Source: Protula sp. h YS-2021 (lineage: Eukaryota; Annelida; Polychaeta; Sabellida; Serpulidae). From it: a DNA stretch of 64,000 nt. Both the position numbers and the translations under genes were made by a program. Under the pieces are notes generated by a model. It had not been told where the DNA came from. It was given only the letters and a program-made list of their open reading frames with translations, and searched no databases. Positions within the stretch are counted from its first letter, which is position 1. Every line of letters begins with the position of its first letter. Where the stretch lies: positions 57,788,053-57,852,052 of the forward strand of contig OX457027.1 in assembly GCA_949752745.1 (NCBI GenBank). Direction: 5' to 3'. Shown piece by piece: positions 54,801 through 64,000 of the stretch.

Positions 54801-57567
54801 ACTTTACATATATCCTGCATGGCAGGATTACCCGAGGGTGGGGATACTTTGACTTGGGGGTGACCATGACACTCTGTCAGAATTCCCCGACGTCTTGACA
54901 TCGTTGGGAAATAGACGTTTTTCGACTTAAATTTGCAGCCTTTACGCAACTGTGGTAAGAGCTTGGTCTGACGTCCGGTATAAGGTCTATCCAACGCTGA
55001 TCAAGTGTTAATTGGGTAGGCAAGACTAAGAATTTCTTCGCCAGGGGACAAGAGGAACATCCGTGTGAACAGCAGTTGTAGAATATTTATATATCCTGAT
55101 ATACTAATCCTTTAAAATTCACCTGTAACTGACCTCGCATTCGCAAGCTGTGAAGATAAGCATTTATTTAAAATGAAAAAGTGGCTTGTGTACAATTCCC
55201 TCACCAGAAAAACACACTGGGGCAATGCCCACTAAAGTCTCGTTTTCAATTCGCTTCAGATTGTTTTTGTTGCTCATGAAAGCCAGTAGGGTGAAGAGTC
55301 AACATTTGCTCTGAGATAAGCACTTGGGTATGTCAAACGAGTATGTGTCCTTCCTCTTACATCAAATGCGTAGTGAGTGTGTAACCAACATCGTGGACCA
55401 AGCCAAAAAGGAGAATGCAAACTCGTGCTTCTTTGTGGAAATCTAAATAGTAATTTGTCAGAATAAATGACAATAAATCTTGTTAATTTTTTTTCAAGAA
55501 AAGATTGTATACTGGTGAGAAATCAGGATTCTTTTATTAATCTGACAATGGTATTGAACAGCGGGGGAAAATTGAATGATTAAGGAAGTGCAAAAACATC
55601 CATTTCGCGATGCAGCTACTTACGATTGTGACTGAACAAGAGGCTTTTTTTTGTCAATCGAGGTCTGCTTTGGAGGAGTTTCGAGTCACTTATGCAGCGG
55701 ATGTAACTTGTGCAACAGATTTAGATTGTAGCCAAGAACTCAGATTTATGTTCTTTGGTCATAGCCTTCCGCAAACTCAAAAAGACGTGGTTCAGTTAGT
55801 TTTTTAAATTAACTTCTGGCCATGAAGAAAAAATATCATGTTCTACGGTGAGATCACAAGTGTATCTGGATCAGGATTGGGTTGGATAAATACAAAAGGG
55901 CTTAGATCAATCCGGACAAGTCTAGCCGTCAGTGAGATAATGCTTTTCATGGAAGACAAACGATCACACCTTCACATTCCTCTCTGGTATCATACAGTGA
56001 CCAAATCAGACAATCAACGATTTAACCCTTTTCGCAGATTTTTTTCTACCACTATTATTTACTAGCGGTGTTTTTTATTTTGAATTATATTGATACACAA
56101 AAAAATCATCCAAAATGAAGTTCAAGATTTTTGGGCGTACTTTCATTTTATATCAGTGTATATGTGACGTCCAAAGGGTTGAATTATTCTTCGCAGATAA
56201 GATCTTTGTGAGCTGTTTCATTCTTGGCGACCACTTGCGAATGCAAACATCATGGTCATCTTTTTTACCAGGCCTTTTCATAGACAGACTTAAATGGTTA
56301 CAGGGTGACTAAATCTTGTATGAATAACAACGATCATAAATAAAACGCAAGGGGAAGCTCTAAGTACACAAAACATATGCATAAAATGAGGCAGCGTTGC
56401 ATCTTCGCCAAGCGGATGCCTTCACATTTCACAAACCAATCCCTTTTTACATTCCTCTTTCCTTTTTTTTTTTTTTTTTTTTTGCGGAGATGGGGGAGGG
56501 GGCGGTGACGGGAGTATCGTCGACAATCTTTCGTATTTTTGTATGGAACAGCTTGTGTAAACTTTCGTACATTCTTGTTAATTCTTAGCCCTTAAGATCT
56601 ATCTGTCTGGAGTCATGCGTCCCGATTTCGCAAAAGCAACATTTTTTAAACTGGCCAAACCCAGCAAACATTAAGACGCCAGAATGACGTCGGGTCGACG
56701 TCGTGACCCGACGTTTCCGACGTCGGACTGACGTGCCGGTTTTGGTTGTATATGAAATGGAACCGACGTCGGGTTTTCAACGTCAGAATGACGTCGGGTT
56801 CCGACCTAAATCCGACGTCGGAATTAAGTCGGTTTTAGGTTGTATATGAACCGACGTCGGATTCCGACCTGAAACTGACTAGCGTTATATAATTAATATA
56901 TAATTAATTATTCAACTGCTGTTGTGAAATACATACGAAAGCATGTTCCATGTAAATTTTTACAATCTAGGAAGAAAAATACCGACGCGCCATCAAAATT
57001 CTAAAATTTTCATGTAAAAATTACGTTTTTTCTTCCTCTTTTTCAAAATGACTTCCATTTCCGGTGAACGATAATAATGTTCATCGCTTTTCGGTCGTTT
57101 TTGCAACGTCGGAATGACGTCAGAAAACCGACGCCGCCTCGACGTCGGAATAAAGTCGGATTTTAGGGTAATAGGTCAGAATATGGTTGTGAAGTCGTCG
57201 CGACCAAAATACAACCTTTTTTCAACTAAAAAAGACGTCGGTTGTTTGCTGGGAATTAATAAAAGTAGGAGACGTTTTTGCTGGCGGAAATTTTGCTTTT
57301 ATTATCGATTTGATTTATTATCGACACTTTCTCAAATTGTATGTTCCGGTGAGACTGTTATTCTTCCCTGAAGTATTGTCACCACCAAAAAACATGTTTT
57401 TATCTGAAAACTTCAAAGATATACAAATGAAATGCAGAAACTTGTACCTATAGAAGTACCTAACAGAAATTCATAGTTTATCTAGAACATTTCTTACCTG
57501 TATGTTGAATAAAAGAACACGTCACAATGAGTCTGATGACGTAAGCAGCGTCGTTTGACATCCGCAT
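46095..57567 (-). CDS. Shisa-like (six-cysteine, single-pass, PPxY) membrane protein, five exons
   Basis: Exons 57567-57498, 51588-51544, 49103-48893, 47148-46970 and 46633-46095 join in phase to 1044 nt, 347 codons plus stop. Residues 1-22 look like a weak signal peptide. The ectodomain holds C53-x11-C65-x11-C77C78-x8-C87C88, the C-C-CC-CC pattern of Shisa/WBP1/VOPP1-type proteins, with extra cysteines C27, C35, C79 and C99. One membrane helix (about 122-144) is followed by KCCC, a likely palmitoylation site. The long cytosolic tail is Ser/Thr/Pro-rich with SAPPVEE and, near the end, PPTY (335-338), a PPxY ligand for WW-domain proteins such as NEDD4 ligases. Known family roles are membrane adaptors that control trafficking of receptors. 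The specific partner here is unknown. Orthology to one Shisa or WBP1 subfamily cannot be assigned. Confidence 0.75.
46970..47148 (-). CDS. Shisa-like gene exon 4 (transmembrane helix)
   Basis: 179 nt, donor AAACG|GTAAGT. It encodes a PAEAPP stalk, the helix LLPAILGPLAVLACCVFCIV, then KCCCYNYDSDDNEYC. The acceptor lies in AAAGCAGC, where two AGs three bases apart (a NAGNAG site) both keep the frame; the upstream choice would add one Ser. Confidence 0.8.
47965..48482. mobile_element. Hairpin-ended non-autonomous element, single copy
   Basis: Left end CATTCCGCTAGCGAAATG then TTAAACACTTGACAA; right end CAAGCCAAAGGCTTG then TTGTCAAGTGTTAA. The two terminal 15-mers are inverted repeats. The interior aligns with both units of 17946-18697 (for example AATACTTCCTTCA...TTGCAAACAACACAGCTTGA). 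It has an extra about 100-bp insert (TTCATGGTCGTAGGGCCCAT...) before the right end. Confidence 0.7.
48723..48814. repeat. (TAA)n microsatellite
   Basis: About 30 uninterrupted AAT/TAA units in intron 3 of the Shisa-like gene. They give a poly-Ile artefact frame. Confidence 0.97.
48893..49103 (-). CDS. Shisa-like gene exon 3 (cysteine-rich core)
   Basis: 211 nt, acceptor CATTTTTACAG|, donor ACGCT|GTAAGT. It encodes all six core cysteines: GGTCLDKQYVGYTHTC, then FCCCEF and VMCCRY, with a final FRC. The FCC...CC ending is the Shisa hallmark. Confidence 0.8.
49104..51543 (-). other. Shisa-like gene intron 2
   Basis: GGTTCGAATCC at 49368-49378 is a perfect pol III B-box match without a visible A box, perhaps a SINE remnant. 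A poly-C of about 19 plus (AC)n lies at 51310-51342. An 83-codon plus-strand frame at 50199-50453 has no known features. Nothing else was recognised. Confidence 0.5.
51544..51588 (-). CDS. Shisa-like gene exon 2 (45 nt)
   Basis: A micro-exon of 45 nt with acceptor TTGTTTTTCAG| and donor AGCAG|GTATGG. It reads VTSCNKQQSESCREA and adds two cysteines to the ectodomain. Phase 1 on both sides, so skipping it would keep the frame; alternative inclusion is possible. Confidence 0.6.
52919..52938. repeat. Perfect 20-bp palindrome
   Basis: ATTTAGAGATATCTCTAAAT reads the same on both strands. Half-sites (TAGAGATAT, AGATATCT) are frequent over 51900-53240. Confidence 0.9.
54493..55015. mobile_element. 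GACGT-rich MITE, family member 3 (shorter)
   Basis: Ends CCAGTAAACTTTCGGATGTC and CAAGTGTTAATTGG. The middle shares GGTGGCTTCGAAAA, CCACCTACTTTCGAAAAA and a GGGTGGGGATAC block with the copies at 6046 and 7568. It is more diverged and deleted than they are. Confidence 0.5.
56660..57253. mobile_element. MITE with 11-bp CCCAGCAAACA termini and GACGTCGG repeats
   Basis: CCCAGCAAACA (56660-56670) and TGTTTGCTGGG (57243-57253) are perfect inverted repeats. Inside, GACGTCGG/CCGACGTC occurs more than ten times in both orientations, together with two GGTTGTATATGAA blocks. There is no clear target duplication and no frame. Its theme resembles the GACGT-rich elements at 6 and 7.6 kb, but the ends and unit differ. 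It lies 245 bp downstream of exon 1 of the Shisa-like gene. Confidence 0.75.
57498..57567 (-). CDS. Shisa-like gene exon 1 (signal peptide)
   Basis: The ATG at 57567-57565 (a second ATG is two codons on) opens MRMSNDAAYVIRLIVTCSFI, a short hydrophobic stretch, and ends QHT plus one base at donor ATACAG|GTAAG. The signal is weak by eye, but position and phase fit. It matches exon 2 phase (one base plus two). Confidence 0.55.
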
Positions 57568-57611
57568 GGTTGTTTTGTCAAGTAGATATCAGACTCACCA
57601 GTCTATAAAAC

Positions 57612-57624
57612 CGTCCTTATATTT
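57612..57624 (-). promoter_or_regulatory. Possible TATA box of the Shisa-like gene
   Basis: On the minus strand ATATAAGG lies about 50 bp before the ATG. A start site about 30 bp downstream would give a short leader of some 20 nt. Only position and sequence support this. Confidence 0.25.
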
Positions 57625-60057
57625 CGATCACTTGATACATTTAGAGCACACAAACGGGGTGTCGGAAGGAGTATCCTGGGTTACTTCTTTTGTTGTATAA
57701 TTTTCATATGATTCCTTTGTTTGAGTATCCGTTAGTTTGATGAATGTCCTTTATCCCGAGCTATCCATTGAAATCGGTTGTCTAAATTTCTCACAATAAA
57801 TAACCAAGTAAAATCCCCATATTTGTCAAACGTAAAAATGTCCGGTTTGGTATAAATGATAACATAACAGCACACAACCTCTATCCCATAGCAGTGTCTA
57901 ATGCAAAATGATGTAGTTTTTATGAACACACTGCCTTTTATGGGTAGACACTCTTTTCAGCGTGTTCGGCTTCAAAAGCCACCACGATAAAAAAGCGAGG
58001 ACAAAAGGTTATCCGCAAAATGAGCAAGTTGTGCTGCTCCTCTATGCATAAAAGCAAAGATGGCTCGGGACTGTATCCTTTCAAGTCTCTTCAGATGTTG
58101 TTGATTCTGATGTTATTCTTCCCCAGATTCTTCCTTTGTTGAAGGCTACATGCACTATGGTTCTTTACTGTTTTCCCCTCATCGTTGCTATTATCGCACC
58201 TAAATTACAAAAAAAGGAAAAATAATAATTAAGCTAGTTTCTAACAACCCGTAATATTTGTAATGTTGACACTGTAATCATTTTTATAATTCTTTTAGTT
58301 TTCGGAGCCCCGGAACTAAACAGCCATATAAAGAAATTACTTTGACACATCTATCTTGCCAGTTTTAAAATTTTACATGCCCAGTCACGCTGAAGTGATA
58401 TCAAAGCTGATTTGGTATCGTTTCAACTTGAAAAAACATGACTCATAGGTTCAGCCTTTATCTACATAAAAGAAGTTAAATATGGGCATTGAGTCTAAAC
58501 TTATTTGACAAATGCTCGGTGCCAATCAAATTCACATAAATTCAGCTTAATGTTTTTACAAAAAAGGGGCAAAGGTACAATTTTGGAAGGTACAACCTTG
58601 CAAAGAGAGCTTCAGTATATTTCTTTTGTGTATTGATTTACAAAAGGGATATCACAATATTGTCAGAGAAAATTTAGATCCTTGAGTTTGTTCAAACCCT
58701 TTTTCTTTACCCCCATCGAAACAACAGATGTTACTGTATACTACCTAGTGTTCCCAGTGACGCTTAAATGGACCTTTTTTACACTAGGTGTGGCTTAGAT
58801 CACCTTCCACTGTTTCAGTGCAGCTTAAAACATTGTTCAGTTTAAAAAAAGTAGACTTAAGTTCAAATATAGGTGAGAGTGCAACCAGATATACGAGACA
58901 ATTTATGCAGATGGTTAATGAATAAAATTAAAAATTTTGTAATTTTATGATCCCGAGAAGTTCTTTGCTTTGAAAATTTGTAAGGATGTGTTGTCAGAAA
59001 AAAAGAAACTCAAGAGAAATTTATTGCTAAATGAAATAAGGAAACCGAATGCAGTTGAACACCACTATGATGGCTGCCATTCAAGCGTTAAAAAAGCGTA
59101 AATGATCGCTGATTTTCTTTCAGTTCAAAAACATCGGTGGAATTTTGTTCAGTTCAAACAACTCGAAAAGTCAATGAATAAAAATTAGGGGAATGCCGAG
59201 TATCTTATAGCAAGAAAAAAAATAACCGGGATAGGACCATCCCGAAATTTAACCACCTCGCAGATAGGACAACTTTACAACAGTCCCGTTCTGGGTGCCC
59301 TTCCATTATGAAGAACCTTCCAAATAAGATTAAACGGGCAATGGGGCCACTTTGACCCAGTCCCTCTGGTGGTCGTGTTTCGTGGGTCCCTCTGTACATG
59401 GCGACACCAGAAGAATACGGTGACGGCATTTTTTCTTTGGCCTCTTTGGAGCAGCACTCTTTTAACCCATAATTTCACCCTAATCAATCCTTTCACTCTT
59501 CCAACTCTAATGGCGGTCTTGCGATTTACTGATGGAGAGTTACACTGTTTCTCCTTCGATTTGAAAGTCCACGATATTTTTTACAAGTTAGGATATATTT
59601 GGCTCTTTTTCGGGTAGATCAATGATCTTTCGAATCTATTTTTCCAAGATCAGCAACTGTCAGAATCTATCAACCCTTACCCCCTCCCCTTTCGTTGGAT
59701 GGTATAAATTCTGTTTTAAGTTGTGTTTACTCCTTTTTCAACAAAGATGTAATTTCTTGCGATATTCCAAAACATGTAAATGAATCCAATTAAAACAAAA
59801 AGTTCAATGATTGCTCTTCAAACTGAAATACCCGGAGCGATTTTTTTATCGTTATTGACGCAAATAAAGTTCAATCACATGCAAGTGATCATCTGCAAAC
59901 TATGAAACTAAACGCGGAAATATCATACTTAGAAACGTTATCTTAAGGCATAAATAACTCTTAATCAATTATCAGTTATTAATCGATGCCACTTGCTTGC
60001 TATTGGAATGAAGATTTTCTAGCATTGTGACATAGGTGAATGGTCTCATTTACTCAC
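57625..60057. other. Upstream region of the Shisa-like gene, no gene recognised
   Basis: A minus-strand frame near 57740-57845 (PDIFTFDKYGDFTWLF...) looks protein-like but has no matching splice sites or recognised family. The frames at 59205-59617 are unsupported. Nothing else was seen. Confidence 0.4.
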
Positions 60058-60153
60058 ACACTGAAAACATGACAACTTAGTCAAAGTAGAGGACAGCGCC
60101 TCCACAACAATTTTCCCATAAATGTACGGGACGTTTTTCACGTCTGAACCGCG
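60058..60153 (-). CDS. Possible exon of an unrecognised minus-strand gene
   Basis: Exactly 32 codons in phase 0 lie between acceptor CTTTCTTTTTAG| and donor TGT|GTGAGT. They read RGSDVKNVPYIYGKIVVE, then ALSSTLTKLSCFQC. The splice sites are good, but no family was recognised and no partner exon was found nearby, so it could be chance. Confidence 0.2.
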
Positions 60154-61102
60154 CTAAAAAGAAAGGTAAACTTATTTGAATCAAAATGGCGTTTCCTTGA
60201 CTATGTGACATTGGCAAAATAAATATTTGTACAAATGAATGTGTTCGGTCTGTGCAAATGGTATGAAGTAGGAGCACGTGATCTGTCTATGTCATTGCAA
60301 TACAACTCTTGCACAGTCTGAAATAAGTTTTTCCAGGAAAAACCTAAAGAGAAATTTACGAATCACCCACAATACCTCCAGGTTATTTTCAAGATTCATC
60401 AACTGTAAAAAAAAAAAGACATTATCTTCACTCTGAAATGGATATTTGTTACATAGTTTGATATTTTTCTTTCTTTCTTTTTTTTCTCATTCGTTTTTAA
60501 CACAAGTCGTGAAATTATTGATCCGAAAAAAGATACCGAAATTTTTACGCATGAAAACTTCAACTAAAGGTCAATGACAAAGATGAATATTCAGTCAGGG
60601 ACTTAACAGGTAAAATTAACATCAAAGCAACCGTAAACGAATCAGTCTATGAATTGTGAAAATTGTGAAAAAAAAATCGGTTAAGTGCAGCCGATTTCTT
60701 GTTGAGTAAATTAGATGAGTATTGGAATGGGTTTGAGAAAATGCTGCTGAGCGTGCGGTGGGACTGAACTATCAGTCTTTTGAATGCTTCCACTCAACTT
60801 CCCACCATTGATTTATAACCTTTTCAATTTCGATATATTTTCAATACAAATTATCACAGTATTGAAAGTTGTTGAATTGAAACAGCACACATATAGAATA
60901 GCTGTCACCTTTGAGCGATTGTGGTATCTTTTGAAAGCGTTCAACTTTCGATTACTCCTTACAGTTGCTTTATATTTATTGAAATGTATTGTAACGACGA
61001 TGCATTGCTGCTTACCACAACGGTTAATAAGCAATGTGGTCAGTCGTTCAAAATTTCTGTGATATTCCAGGTACCTTTCTACCTTTGACAAATACCAGGC
61101 AT
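60154..61102. other. Non-coding, nothing recognised
   Basis: Overlapping 92-codon frames on both strands at 60784-61091 are AT-driven and match no known family. Confidence 0.5.
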
Positions 61103-61113
61103 TCTCTCTCTCG

Positions 61114-61182
<69 letters not shown>

Positions 61183-61324
61183 GCTCTCTCTATCTATCTA
61201 TCTATCTATCTACCTATCTATCAATCTATCTCTATCTGCCTGTCTCTCTGTCACCAAAGACTGTTTACTAGTTAGTTTATAGTCTTTGCTGTCACCCTCT
61301 CTATCCCTTTTCTCTTTCTTTCTT

Positions 61325-61369
<45 letters not shown>

Positions 61370-61508
61370 AGCTCTCTCTATCTATCTATCTATCTATCTA
61401 CCTATCTATCAATCTATCTCTATCTGCCTGTCTCTCTGTCACCAAAGACTGTTTACTAGTTAGTTTATAGTCTTTGCTGTCACCCTCTCTATCCCTTTTC
61501 TCTTTCTT

Positions 61509-61560
<52 letters not shown>

Positions 61561-61590
61561 CCTCTCTCTCTTTCTCTCCCTCTCCCTCGG
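61103..61590. repeat. (CT)n and (CTAT)n microsatellite with 188-bp tandem duplication
   Basis: The unit starting TAGCTCTCTCTATCTATC at 61181 recurs at 61369. It includes the non-simple block CACCAAAGACTGTTTACTAG...TCTTTGCTGTCACC, so this is a true 188-bp duplication and not only slippage. Pure (TC)n lies around and between. Confidence 0.9.
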
Positions 61591-63030
61591 ACTCCATAAT
61601 CCAGCCATATGTCTTGTGAAATATTTAACGCTGAAACTCCATGATGAATGGGTTTGGGGTTATCAATCTTATGAAGCTGCAGCTGTCACATGATGTCAAC
61701 ATTTACGTCAGATATGAGATTTTTTCAGTTTTTTCGTAATTTAATCAAATTATCTACATGATTCAAACATGTCAGTCGTATCTTTGAGTAAGCTAAATAA
61801 TACAAATATAAAATGCAGTTTTAAAAAGTAGACGAGAAAAAATTTATTTATTGATGTTAACAAGCGTTATGAGTTTCTTACATGGGTACACCTTGATTTT
61901 TTGAGAACAAAGATGTTGTAATTTTCGTTGCCAGTCATCGTCCATACAACATTTGATTCACTTTAATGATACGGAAGTGATCACCGTGTGTAGAATTCAT
62001 ACGAACATTGCCACTTTTTCCTTTGAAAATGGAAGGATGGGGTGGGGATGGAGGGGGAATGAGGGATTTAGGAGACCGGGTTTTTAATACTTTGTGGAAA
62101 TAACTGAAGCTTTTAATTCCGTTATTTTGACAAAAACTGGAGTCTTTGGGTTTGTGATGCAGTTGTAATCCCACCATCATGTAAACACACCAAGGGGATA
62201 TTACTTTTGTATTCAATAAAATAACCACAAGGTTCTAATTAGTAATTTTGCACGTATTGCAACAGCACCTTTTTAAGGAATTGCTGATATTAGTCATTCA
62301 TGCAGTAAATATGAATATTAATATGTAGAGACATCAAATTATACGCCAGCTTCTCATCACTTCTTATGTGAAATTGGCATTCTCTCCATTGAAAGGCAGT
62401 GTTTGGTTGTGATGATTAAGAAGTCATAAACTAAAGATAAATGGGGAACACGGAGCTGGCAGATTCTTTACAGGCGTCACCGGGAAGGAGTCAATAGAGA
62501 TGGCTTGGGGAGGGAGGGGGTACCTTGCTTTCTGTACATTCCTTTCACAAAACCACGCCTTATCACCCCTATGTAGCAGTCCACCCATTTTTATTTGTAA
62601 AATTAACCTCCCCTCCCACCCCCCCCCCCTCAAAAAAAAAAACAAAGCCAAAGTATATTCAACATGAACAATTCTAATCCTGTCATAGCTGCACTTCGAG
62701 CAGTCAGTATCCACGGAGACGAATGGCACTTAAATCCATTTAAACATCACTGTTCTTCTACAAAGCCCTAATTAATCGCAGCACTCCGCCATAGAAAAGG
62801 AAAAGTTGCGTTAAATGGCACTCAGGATGCTGGGCCATTGCGAATTGTGATTACTCTAGCACTAACAAAGAGGGCATAAAACTACTTTTGAAATCACTTT
62901 CTTGCAAAACACTGTCTCCTCGGAAACTCTTTCAAGCACCATTCCGTTCCTTTTCAGGAGAAGCGGATAGTTTAATTCCTTAAACCTTTCCGGTCCTGCA
63001 AAGCAATATGAAGTCTCTCGCGTTAACTAC
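61591..63030. other. Non-coding, nothing recognised
   Basis: Contains a poly-C/poly-A run at 62619-62642. Short Pro/Ser frames on the minus strand are composition artefacts. Confidence 0.5.
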
Positions 63031-63040
63031 CTGTCCCTTT

Positions 63041-63085
63041 GGTTTTTGTTTGTTTGTTTGTTTGTTTGTTTCTGTTTGTTTTTGT
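63041..63085. repeat. (TTTG)n microsatellite
   Basis: A TTTG/GTTT tetranucleotide run of about 40 bases, similar to the tract at 804-872. Confidence 0.9.
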
Positions 63086-63595
63086 CCAGTTAAATACCAA
63101 ATGTCTTCATAAAAACGACTGCATGTTTATAAACGACAAAACAAGTTTTGAAAATGTGCACTTTTATTCACCCAGTCCCATGATCTTGCCTCCCCACCCC
63201 CTCCCTCCCTCCCAACTTCCTCTCCATAACACTCCAGCGTCCACCACACTGTGCTCACTAACAGAGGGTTTAACGCTGTTGCTTGACATTTCTTTGAATA
63301 ATTGATGGAAACCTATTAAGCAACTGGAGGAACCACTCCATTCAGGGACCCAGTCTATGTTCAAGAAAAAAGCCAACATTAATCGACGGGTCAGCTCGAC
63401 AGGTGAAAATTAGTTTGGATGCTGCTTCAAAGATTCTGCAAAGAAGAAAACAATGGTAACTGGGGGCCAGTTCGCCAATTACTCTTATTTAGAAGGCTGG
63501 CATAAATTTAAGTCTGAGTTACATCCTCACTCTCTCTGTCACTCTCTTTTTCGCTCCCCTGCTCCCCCCTCCCCCCACAAATTCTCTCTGTCGAT

Positions 63596-63740
<145 letters not shown>

Positions 63741-64000
63741 TCTCTATCCAACTCCATCACCTACCTTCTCGACCTCTTTTTCTCTCAGTCTTCCCCTCTC
63801 ACGTTATCGACGTTTATTACTAAAAACAAGTGCCCAATGGTACATATTACAGCTAAAAGCAGACACGCTTTTTGCGATCATTTTTCCATAGATATACTTG
63901 ACTAATGTTTCGAGGAAAATATGATTTCTCACGCTTACTTTATCATGATTTGATAACAGAACAAATGTTATGGCTGCTTTACTTTTCCAATAATTTTTAT

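Larger units (their letters stand above)
51589..57497 (-). other. Shisa-like gene intron 1
   Basis: 5.9 kb. It holds an extremely AT-rich block with repeated TTTAGAGATATC/AAGAATTT motifs (about 51880-53280) and two GACGT-rich MITEs. No further exon in a compatible phase was found. Confidence 0.6.

Overview
This is an animal nuclear genome window. It has AT-rich non-coding DNA, short exons split by kilobase introns with GT-AG ends, microsatellites, tRNA-derived SINEs, non-LTR retrotransposon remnants, and many short terminal-inverted-repeat elements. The repeat style and diverged receptor sequence suggest a marine invertebrate, probably a lophotrochozoan such as a mollusc. That is inference; no marker gene fixes the species. 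The longest open frames are mostly low-complexity or tandem-repeat artefacts. The real genes emerge only when short exons are joined in phase.

Three multi-exon genes can be supported. (1) Minus strand, 14423 down to 1470: the start of a divergent ionotropic glutamate receptor-like gene. Six phase-compatible exons encode a signal peptide and a compact amino-terminal domain; ligand-binding and pore exons would lie beyond position 1. (2) Plus strand, 19917 to 37939: a complete NDUFAF6 orthologue (mitochondrial complex I assembly factor, squalene/phytoene synthase fold), ten exons, 328 codons, with poly(A) signals near 38.6 kb. (3) Minus strand, 57567 down to 46095: a Shisa-like/WBP1-like membrane protein, five exons, 347 codons, with a six-cysteine C-C-CC-CC ectodomain, one membrane helix and a PPxY tail. 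Genes 1 and 2 are divergent; genes 2 and 3 are convergent across an 8 kb spacer.

The rest is mostly repeats. NDUFAF6 intron 5 holds a 145-bp tandem array running into a 4.3-kb array of a 51-bp unit (17 codons, open on both strands, each unit with a short inverted repeat). That array has a 711-bp higher-order period. Other supported elements are a hAT-type MITE with an 8-bp target duplication (22465-22855), a Mutator-type foldback MITE with a 9-bp target duplication (44932-45454), four GACGT-rich MITEs, and a hairpin-ended element present as a single copy in a Shisa-like intron and as an internally duplicated copy near 18 kb.

No bacterial-type operon, CRISPR array, rRNA or intact tRNA gene was seen. 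No new defence or biosynthetic system is evident; the strongest novelty candidates are the intronic 51-bp satellite and the compact receptor.
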